Below the pieces are notes generated by a model that ran no database searches, was not told the DNA's origin, and saw only the letters and a program-made list of their open reading frames with translations. Below, one piece after another: positions 5,187 through 10,947 of a DNA stretch of 10,947 bases; positions within the stretch are counted from its first letter, which is position 1; each line of letters starts with the position of its first letter. Origin of the DNA: Microcaldota archaeon (GTDB taxonomy: Archaea > Iainarchaeota > Iainarchaeia > JAADDC01); the NCBI GenBank assembly GCA_027043825.1, contig JALUER010000061.1, positions 1 through 10,947 on the forward strand, written 5' to 3'. The position numbers were made by a program, and so were the translations under genes.

Positions 5187-6061
5187 AGATCGACCCAAAG
5201 ACGCTGAACACTTACGCGGAGAACACTTGGTGTCCCGGCTGTGGAAACTTCGGCATCCTCACCGCCGCCAAAAATGCCATCGCTCGGTTGGTGGAAGAGG
5301 GCTACCCGCTGAACAAGTTCACCCTTGTTTCCGGTATTGGCTGTCACGCAAAAATATACGACTACCTCAACATCAACGGCTTCTACTCCATCCACGGGCG
5401 GGTCCTCCCCACCGCCATAGGGATCAAGCTCTCCAACCCTGACCTCATAGTTATCGGTTTCGGAGGAGATGGAGATACCTACGCCGAGGGAACCGCCCAC
5501 TTCATCCACGCCGCCCGCTACAACGCGGACATCACTATGGTCGTCCACAACAACCAGGTCTTTGCCCTCACCACGGGTCAGGCTACCCCCACCTCTGAGA
5601 GGGGGTACAGAGGTAAATCTACACCGGACGGTAAGTGGGACGAGCCCATGAACCCCATCCTCCTTGCCCTCACAGCCGGTGCCACCTTCGTGGCGAGGGC
5701 CTATGCCTACGACGTGAAGAGACTTACCGATATAATCGTAGAGGCCGTGAAGCACAGGGGCTTCTCCTTCGTGGACGTCATCCAGCCCTGCGTGACTTTC
5801 CACAATGTCGCTCCCTACGTGAAGGAACGGATGTACTACCTGGACGAAGCTGGGCACGATCCCTCGGACTTCGAGGCGGCCCTCAGAAGGGCCCGGGAGT
5901 GGAACTACAACCTCGACCCGGACGCAAAGATCCCCATGGGGATCTTCTACAAGGTGGAAAAGCAAACTATGGAGGAGGGCTACGACAGGAAGGTGCCCTA
6001 CTACAGGGTGGAGAGGAATGTGGACTGGAGAAAGGTCATCGCCGAGAAGAGGGTAGTCTGA
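5180..6061 (+). CDS. korB: 2-oxoacid:ferredoxin oxidoreductase, beta subunit (TPP and 4Fe-4S)
   Basis: The 293-residue beta chain binds thiamine diphosphate and one [4Fe-4S] cluster. Cluster ligands fitting the family pattern are Cys18 and Cys21 (WCPGCG), Cys55 (GIGCH) and Cys204 (QPCVTFHN). The TPP/Mg motif is GDGD at 96-99, with the downstream Asn in VVHNNQVFALTTGQ (121-134). HGR (72-74) and the following LPTAIG are typical. Where many relatives read TKGQ or TGGQ this protein has TTGQ (131-134), in the loop that lies near the substrate. With the fused gamma-alpha chain it should form an alpha-beta or (alpha-beta)2 enzyme like the two-subunit archaeal enzymes. Start is fixed by AGGAGG at 5169-5174. 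Its last 26 bases overlap the 3' end of pheT on the other strand. Confidence 0.92.
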   Translation: MVKIDPKTLNTYAENTWCPGCGNFGILTAAKNAIARLVEEGYPLNKFTLVSGIGCHAKIYDYLNINGFYSIHGRVLPTAIGIKLSNPDLIVIGFGGDGDTYAEGTAHFIHAARYNADITMVVHNNQVFALTTGQATPTSERGYRGKSTPDGKWDEPMNPILLALTAGATFVARAYAYDVKRLTDIIVEAVKHRGFSFVDVIQPCVTFHNVAPYVKERMYYLDEAGHDPSDFEAALRRAREWNYNLDPDAKIPMGIFYKVEKQTMEEGYDRKVPYYRVERNVDWRKVIAEKRVV

Positions 6062-7628
6062 CCTCGAACCCTGCCACCGGCATAATGAGGTTAAACCTCT
6101 CCAGGTGCTCCGGCTTTACCTCTCCGACGACACCTATCTCCTCCTCTCCGAGGTAGACCTTTGCAGTCCTGCCTTCTATGAAGAGGGGGTGCTCCCCTTC
6201 CTTGAAGATGAAGTTCCATCCCATCTTTCTACCGAGGAACTCCAGCACCTGTCGGGCCGTCGTGTAGGAGGCTTCCTTACCGGCCTCCACGTAGGCCACG
6301 CGGAGCTCCCTTTCCGGGGTGTAAACCTCCCCTATCTCGAAGATCCTCTGGGGATAGTGGAGCATCACGTTCTTTGACAGAACCCTCAGGAGGTGGGGGA
6401 GCAGCGAGGACCTCAGGGCCGAGTAGGTCCTGGAAACCGGGTTGGACAGCGTCACCTTTACGTCCATCCCCAGCACCCTGAAGAGTTCCGGGTCGGTGAG
6501 GGTGAAGGTCTGGACTTCCTCGGCGGACGCTCCTACAAGTAAATCCCTCACCGCGTCGCTGAGGAGCGTTTCCTCGTTGAGGGCGCCCCTGGTGTACACT
6601 TCCGGTGTGAGAGGCTCGAGGGAATTGTAGTTCGCTGCCGAGAGGAGGTCCTCCAGAACGTCCCGGGGATGTCGTATATCTCCCCGGTAGGCAGGATAAA
6701 GTAACCTCAGGGGTCTTTCGGAGAGGACGGTGTATCCTGCCCTTTCCAGGGGGTCCACGATGTCCCCCTCGTAGCCTCCCAACTTCCTCAGGTACTTTTC
6801 GTCGACTACAATTTCCCGGGGCGAGAGGTCAGGGTACTTCTCTCCATTCACCCTTACCTCGTATATCTCCCCTCCCCTCTCGGCCAGTGCCGTTACCATG
6901 ACATTCAGGGCCGTCACCATGGAAGGGAGGTGGTTCCCCGTCACGTCTATGAAGATGTCTCTCGTGTTTTCGTCAATCCTCCCCAGGTCGTTGGAGTTTA
7001 TGACAGGAGGGAAGGTAACGACCCGATCCTTGGCATCCAGGAGGACAGGATACTTCCTATATCCTTCCAGGAGGTGGGCGTAGGCCCTCCCCTTCTCGGT
7101 CTTCCTCAGGACTTCCTCCAGCGTCATCTCCTCCCCTTCGTGGAGGGGAATAAAGGAGTGGGACTCCGGGTCCACCTCGGTGTACCTGATGGGGAACGCT
7201 ATGAGGTCCGCCCGGGAGGTGCCGATGGCTATCCTCTTCCTGTTCCTTCCGTAGGTGAGCATGACCTTCTCCTGGAGCTGGATCAACTGTTCGAGCCCCT
7301 CTTCCCCGAGCTTTACCCCCTTCACCACGGCCGCCACGATGAGGGGTCGGGCGGAGGGCTTCTCGTTTATCACCTCGTAGGAAGAGGGGTGCACCTCGTA
7401 GGTGGGCGCTCCCCGCTGAATGCCCAGGTGGAGACGAATGGCCCTTCCCAATCCCTCCGCGCTCCACAGGTCCGGCCGCTCGCTGTCGTCCACAGAGACC
7501 TCTATCTCCTCCCCCCACTCTTCCAGCTCCGACTTGAGCATGAAGAGGACGTCCTCCAGCTCCTCCCGAGAGAGCTCCCTTCCGACGATCCTGAACAGGT
7601 CATCCCTCCTCATCCGGATGGTGGGCAT
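6036..7628 (-). CDS. pheT: Phenylalanine--tRNA ligase, beta subunit
   Basis: The 530-residue protein is the archaeal/eukaryotic-type beta chain of phenylalanyl-tRNA synthetase; with PheS it forms the (alpha-beta)2 enzyme that charges tRNA-Phe. It lacks the bacterial N-terminal tRNA-binding EMAP-like domain, as expected for archaea. The order is an N-terminal region (1 to about 85), B3/B4 editing-type domain (about 90-255, FPPVINSND at 207-214), B5 domain (about 270-340, with YRGDIRHPRDVLED at 314-327 supplying acidic metal ligands), and the catalytic-like core (about 350-530, NPVSRTYSALRSSLLP at 396-411 and QRIFEIGEV at 427-435). Its ATG lies one base after the pheS stop, with GGAGGT 6 nt upstream. 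The 3' end crosses 26 bases into korB. Confidence 0.95.
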   Translation of the reverse strand: MPTIRMRRDDLFRIVGRELSREELEDVLFMLKSELEEWGEEIEVSVDDSERPDLWSAEGLGRAIRLHLGIQRGAPTYEVHPSSYEVINEKPSARPLIVAAVVKGVKLGEEGLEQLIQLQEKVMLTYGRNRKRIAIGTSRADLIAFPIRYTEVDPESHSFIPLHEGEEMTLEEVLRKTEKGRAYAHLLEGYRKYPVLLDAKDRVVTFPPVINSNDLGRIDENTRDIFIDVTGNHLPSMVTALNVMVTALAERGGEIYEVRVNGEKYPDLSPREIVVDEKYLRKLGGYEGDIVDPLERAGYTVLSERPLRLLYPAYRGDIRHPRDVLEDLLSAANYNSLEPLTPEVYTRGALNEETLLSDAVRDLLVGASAEEVQTFTLTDPELFRVLGMDVKVTLSNPVSRTYSALRSSLLPHLLRVLSKNVMLHYPQRIFEIGEVYTPERELRVAYVEAGKEASYTTARQVLEFLGRKMGWNFIFKEGEHPLFIEGRTAKVYLGEEEIGVVGEVKPEHLERFNLIMPVAGFEVRLPSSRR

Positions 7629-7629
7629 G

Positions 7630-9069
7630 CTACAACCTCCATACCTTCGGTATCTCCCTTAGCCTCCCCAGATCCTCCGTAAAGAGCTCCCTTATATCGT
7701 GTATGCCGTACCTCGTCATAAAGAAGCGTTCCAAGCCCAGCCCCCACGCTATAACCGGTACGTCGATCCCAAAGGGCTCCAGCAATTCCTCCCGGAACAT
7801 ACCGGCTCCTCCAATCTCTATCCAGCCCAGGGAGGGGTGCTTTGCAAACATCTCCACCGAAGGCTCCGTGAAGGGGAAGTACCCTGCCTTGAACTTCACG
7901 TTCCCCGTCCCCACGAAGGCCTCGGCGAACTCCTTCAGTAACCCCAGCAGGTGCCTGAAGTTCAGGGAGGGATCCAGAACGATACCGTCCAGCTGGTTGA
8001 ACTCCGGGAGGTGCTTAGCGTCCACCTGTTCCGGCCTGTAGACCCGGCAGATGGTGAAGTACTTTCCGGGGATCTCTGGTCTCCGGAGGGTGAGTGCCGA
8101 GAGTGCCGTGCAGTGGGAGCGGAGCACGAGTCTTCTTGCCACCTCGTCGTCCCACCTGTAGTTCCATACCCTTCCGTGGACCTCCTTTACCCCTTCGTAT
8201 ATCTCCCTCTCCTCCACTTCCATGTACTTCTGGGGTTCTTCCACGAGGTAGGTATCTGCGGCCCCCAAATCCGCTGCCGGATGGTTCTGGGGCACGAAGA
8301 GCGCCTCCAGGTTCCAGAAGTGGGTCATTACCACCGGGGCTGGTTCCATCTCCTTGAAACCCATGGAGAGGAGTACCTCCTTTACTTTCCTCAGGAACTC
8401 CACGTAGGGGTGCTTGGATCCGAAGTGCTTGGGAGGAACCGGCGACTCCACGTCGTAGTGCCGGAATTCCTTGCCCTTCCAGGCCCCAGTGCGGAGGATC
8501 TCAGGCGTCAGCCTCTCGATCAGGTCTACCTTTATCCCCCTCACCTTCTTGCCAAGGGGAGTGATCCTCGCCCTGGTCACGGTGGTCCTCTTCCTCCTCA
8601 CGAGCCCCCTCCTCTGTAGGAAGTCCAGACCCTCCCCTTCCAGCGTCCTTATGGCTTCTTCCCAGGGGAACTTCTCCACGTAGCCAAGGAGTACGATCCT
8701 CCCCTTCTCGATCTTGACAAGCTTCTCCTTCTTCAGCACGCCAAGGGCTGGGGCCAGCTCGTCCCCGAGGAGTCCCTTCGCCTCCTCCAGGGGAACTTCC
8801 CCCTTCTCCTTCAGGAGCTCCAGGAGCCTCCTCTCGGGGAGCGGATTGCCGACGTAGAACCGTCCCTGATCCGTCCAGTCCCAGTGGGTGTAAGACTCCT
8901 TATTCACTTCGGCAAGTCCCTTGGAGGAGAGGTATTCCAGGGCCCGTCTCACCGCTGCCTCGTCGAGCCCTGTGTCCCGGGCTATCTCCTCCACCCTCCT
9001 GAACTCCTCCCCCAGAATCTCAAGCACCTTTACTTCCACGGACGAGAGCTTCCTGGCAACTTCCTCCAT
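7630..9069 (-). CDS. pheS: Phenylalanine--tRNA ligase, alpha subunit
   Basis: The 479-residue alpha chain carries the class II catalytic core of phenylalanyl-tRNA synthetase. An N-terminal winged-helix region (about 1-180, with a basic RRKRTTVTRARITPLG stretch near 159-174) is typical of the archaeal/eukaryotic form and contacts tRNA. The catalytic half holds motif 1 (KHPYVEFLRKVKEVLLSMGF, about 220-239), motif 2 with FTICRVYRPEQVDAKHLPEF (about 339-358), and motif 3 GLGLERFFM (about 444-452). The motif-2 loop reads DAKH where many relatives have DATH. ATG 9069 is taken as the start; an in-frame TTG sits directly before it at 9072. No Shine-Dalgarno site is present, but a TATA box at 9094-9101 would start transcription at or next to the start codon, so the message is probably leaderless. 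Confidence 0.95.
   Translation of the reverse strand: MEEVARKLSSVEVKVLEILGEEFRRVEEIARDTGLDEAAVRRALEYLSSKGLAEVNKESYTHWDWTDQGRFYVGNPLPERRLLELLKEKGEVPLEEAKGLLGDELAPALGVLKKEKLVKIEKGRIVLLGYVEKFPWEEAIRTLEGEGLDFLQRRGLVRRKRTTVTRARITPLGKKVRGIKVDLIERLTPEILRTGAWKGKEFRHYDVESPVPPKHFGSKHPYVEFLRKVKEVLLSMGFKEMEPAPVVMTHFWNLEALFVPQNHPAADLGAADTYLVEEPQKYMEVEEREIYEGVKEVHGRVWNYRWDDEVARRLVLRSHCTALSALTLRRPEIPGKYFTICRVYRPEQVDAKHLPEFNQLDGIVLDPSLNFRHLLGLLKEFAEAFVGTGNVKFKAGYFPFTEPSVEMFAKHPSLGWIEIGGAGMFREELLEPFGIDVPVIAWGLGLERFFMTRYGIHDIRELFTEDLGRLREIPKVWRL
7635..7640 (-). promoter_or_regulatory. Shine-Dalgarno site of pheT
   Basis: Read on the minus strand, GGAGGT lies within the last codons of pheS, 6 nt before the pheT ATG at 7628. 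It supports coupled translation of the two synthetase subunits in balanced amounts. Confidence 0.75.
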
Positions 9070-9075
9070 CAACTA

Positions 9076-10263
9076 CTACTTTTCGTTGTTTTTCTTATAA
9101 AGGGAGCGCACCACGTAGAAGATGAGGGCGGCTGTGCCGATGTTGGCGAGGAGGATCACCAGGGAGGCAATCTGTAGGTAGGTCATGGCCTCCGGGAAGT
9201 TTATGGAGAGGAGCAACGATGCTACAACTGCCTCGCTGAGCCCCCTCGGGAAGGACACCAAGACGATCTCTGGGTCCTCGGGCTTCGTAACCACCACTGC
9301 GATGTAGCGTGCCACTAGGGCAAGGGAGGTTATGAGGAGGGCCACCAGGTAGAGGAGCTGGCCCTGGGGAGGCACGAAGATGATACCCAGAAAGACAAAG
9401 AAGAAGACCCGAATGAAGAAGGATATCTCGTCGTTGAAGGCCTTAAAGATGGAAGAGACCTTGTAGTCTCCCTCCAGGAAGAACATCCTCTTCACGGTTC
9501 TGGCGTTCCCGAGGACGAGCCCGAATATGAATGCCGCGATTGCCCCAATCCCTCCCACGTACTCCGTGAAGGCGTAAACAAGGAACATTATGCCCAGAGT
9601 TAGCATCTGGACGTAGGAGCGCCTCCATATGGATGAAAAGACCTTTAGCCAGAGGATGCCCGCTATGAGCCCCACGACGATAGATACCGAGAGGGTGGAG
9701 ACGAACTGTTGGAGGGCGCTGAGGAGGTCTGCCTGTCCCGTGTGGATGAGGTCAAGAATGGTGAGGACAAAGATGAGGGCGTAGGCGTTGGTTATGGTGG
9801 ACTCAATGTTCAGGACGGCCTTCGTCTTCTCGGAGACGGGCAGCTTGCCCGCTATGGTGGCTACCACCGCCGCAGAAGTCCCTCCCAGCATCGTGCCCAG
9901 TAGGAGAGAATTTAGGGCGCCCCAGCCTAGGAGGAAGTGGGCCACGAGTGATATGAAGACAGCCGAGGCGATGTAGGACACCGTGGCTATTGCAAAGGCC
10001 TGACCCGACTCCTTGAGGGTAGTCACCAAGTCTAAGTTTAGCCCTGTGTCGTATAGGATAATGGCCACCGAGAGGGATGCCATGAAGCCGGCGAACTCTA
10101 TGAAGGACTCAGGGGGGAGGATGCCCGTGAAGTGCCCCAGTAGCATGCCCAGGACTATGAGCACGATGGAGTCCGGTATATACCAGCGCCGGAATGCCTC
10201 ATCCGCTACAAATCCAACGAGTATGATGAGCCCTGTTAGCAGCATGAAGTCGACGGGCGTCAC
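9076..10263 (-). CDS. CPA-family cation/proton antiporter (Na+/H+ exchanger type)
   Basis: The 395-residue integral membrane protein has about a dozen hydrophobic segments and matches the sodium/hydrogen exchanger family (PF00999). Visible landmarks are IILYDTGLNLDL (68-79), LGGTSAAVVATI (126-137), the ion-site segment ESTITNAYALIF (154-165), the SFFIRVFFFVFLG segment with its conserved Arg, and FPRGLSEAVVASLL near the end. Relatives usually have Asp after ES-x-x-(T/N); here that place is Asn159. There is no C-terminal TrkA/RCK nucleotide-binding domain. It starts at GTG 10263, about 25 bp after a TATA box, implying a leaderless transcript. The family exports Na+ or K+ in exchange for protons and controls pH and salt; the actual ion is unknown. 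The stop lies 6 bases before the pheS ATG. Confidence 0.88.
   Translation of the reverse strand: MTPVDFMLLTGLIILVGFVADEAFRRWYIPDSIVLIVLGMLLGHFTGILPPESFIEFAGFMASLSVAIILYDTGLNLDLVTTLKESGQAFAIATVSYIASAVFISLVAHFLLGWGALNSLLLGTMLGGTSAAVVATIAGKLPVSEKTKAVLNIESTITNAYALIFVLTILDLIHTGQADLLSALQQFVSTLSVSIVVGLIAGILWLKVFSSIWRRSYVQMLTLGIMFLVYAFTEYVGGIGAIAAFIFGLVLGNARTVKRMFFLEGDYKVSSIFKAFNDEISFFIRVFFFVFLGIIFVPPQGQLLYLVALLITSLALVARYIAVVVTKPEDPEIVLVSFPRGLSEAVVASLLLSINFPEAMTYLQIASLVILLANIGTAALIFYVVRSLYKKNNEK
9094..9101 (-). promoter_or_regulatory. TATA box for pheS-pheT, inside the antiporter gene
   Basis: The minus strand reads TTTATAAG within the last codons of the antiporter gene. Its centre is about 25-28 bp before the pheS TTG/ATG pair, the same spacing as at other leaderless genes here. 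It would let the synthetase genes be transcribed independently of the transporter genes. Confidence 0.6.
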
Positions 10264-10284
10264 GTAAGAAGAAAGGGGACGGTC

Positions 10285-10292
10285 TATTTATA
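10285..10292 (-). promoter_or_regulatory. TATA box of the antiporter gene
   Basis: The minus strand reads TATAAATA, centred about 25 bp before GTG 10263, in the 32-base gap after the VIT1-like gene. It points to a leaderless message and supports the GTG start, which has no Shine-Dalgarno site. Confidence 0.7.
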
Positions 10293-10295
10293 GCT

Positions 10296-10931
10296 TCAGG
10301 ATAGAAGGTGATCTACACCGAGGAGAACCCCCAACAGGTTTCCAAGACTGTAGGATACCACCAGCGCCCCCAGTATGACCACGAGGCTTTCTTTGAACTT
10401 CTTCCAAAATGACTTTTCCTTTACTACTGCCACGTAATAGTTGAGAAGGGCAGTGAGGAGGATTGTAATGAAGAAAGAAATCGTGAAGGCCGCGATGGGT
10501 GTGGGCATTAGGAGGAACGGAGCGGATAGGAGCACCGACACCAGGAAATGGGAGAGAGAGGATGTCAAGGCTGCCTTTTCCTCCACGGCATTCTCCATAT
10601 CCCGGGCCTGTAGATAAGAGGCTGCTCCCAGTGAAACACTGGCCGCTATACCCACTACCAGCGTGGCAAGACCTATTTCCCGGGCCGATACACCTGCACC
10701 CACGAGGCCCGCCTGGGTGCCCAGCAAGCTCACGAGCCCGTCCGTTATCCCAAGCACGGTGAATGCTATGTACTTGAGCCTGTCTTCCTTTATCAGGCTT
10801 CTCAGTGTGCTCTCGTACTTTTTCGTACTACTTATCAGTCTCCTTAACCTGTTTTTCAGCTTCCTGTCCTCCATTATCTCCTCTAACCTTCTATATCCCT
10901 CAAGGATCTCCCCCTCATTTCTTTCTACCAT
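10296..10931 (-). CDS. VIT1/CCC1-like membrane transporter (iron/manganese type)
   Basis: The product resembles the VIT1/CCC1 family (PF01988), which moves Fe2+ or Mn2+ out of the cytoplasm or into compartments. Counting from GTG 10940, a charged helical N-terminal arm (about 1-55) precedes five likely membrane segments (about 57-80, 88-110, 126-146, 149-172, 184-208). Family traits are ITDGLVSLLG (65-74), whose Asp67 corresponds to the conserved acidic residue of the first segment, and the small-residue second segment ending SLGAASYLQAR. The Glu-rich cytosolic metal-binding domain of plant VIT1 is absent; only a short loop (MENAVEEKAAL) joins segments 2 and 3. ATG 10931 is preferred because GTGAT lies 4 nt upstream of it. 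GTG 10940 or a start beyond the window remains possible, since the frame is open to the edge. Confidence 0.75.
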   Translation of the reverse strand: MVERNEGEILEGYRRLEEIMEDRKLKNRLRRLISSTKKYESTLRSLIKEDRLKYIAFTVLGITDGLVSLLGTQAGLVGAGVSAREIGLATLVVGIAASVSLGAASYLQARDMENAVEEKAALTSSLSHFLVSVLLSAPFLLMPTPIAAFTISFFITILLTALLNYYVAVVKEKSFWKKFKESLVVILGALVVSYSLGNLLGVLLGVDHLLS

Positions 10932-10947
10932 CTTTATCACGAAAGAG

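Noticed and set aside
4985..5965. A 326-codon minus-strand open frame opposite the oxidoreductase genes
   Set aside because: It lies entirely antisense to the korA end and korB, which have clear family motifs, and its translation is low-complexity and family-free. It is a shadow of GC-biased codons.
6930..7682. A 250-codon plus-strand open frame opposite pheT
   Set aside because: Antisense to conserved pheT sequence; no motif, no start signals.

Overview
The window is archaeal and probably euryarchaeal. It encodes ribosomal protein L21e, the RNA polymerase subunit Rpb4/RpoF, a DUF655 protein, archaeal-type phenylalanyl-tRNA synthetase subunits, type IV pilins with a class III signal peptide, and a ferredoxin-linked 2-oxoacid oxidoreductase. 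TATA boxes lie about 24-26 bp before several start codons, and Shine-Dalgarno sites of the GGAGG and GGTGAT kind are present. A ferredoxin-dependent oxidoreductase in fairly GC-rich DNA would fit an anaerobic, perhaps thermophilic, organism. That is inference, and I cannot place it to genus.

Layout. Positions 1-1580 (minus strand) are an information-processing operon: L21e, RpoF, DUF655, then the start of an unrecognised gene that leaves the window. A short divergent promoter region (1581-1627) separates it from a small membrane protein (1628-2005). A surface-structure module follows (2095-3481): a membrane-anchored protein and two pilins. Each pilin carries an identical 176-bp block holding its promoter, Shine-Dalgarno site and first 42 codons, followed by a different tail. 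Next come the two genes of a 2-oxoacid:ferredoxin oxidoreductase (3543-6061, gamma-alpha fusion plus beta). These meet pheT tail to tail with a 26-bp coding overlap. The rest is on the minus strand: pheT and pheS (6036-9069), a CPA-type cation/proton antiporter (9076-10263) and a VIT1/CCC1-like transporter (10296 to about 10931, with its start near the window edge).

The most notable points are the pilin cassette structure, which looks built for tail exchange or maintained by gene conversion. The upstream anchored protein appears to carry the same beta-rich domain as the pilins. In the antiporter, Asn occupies the place where the family normally has the transport Asp. I see no tRNA, rRNA, CRISPR array or insertion sequence, and no gene-free stretch over 300 bases.
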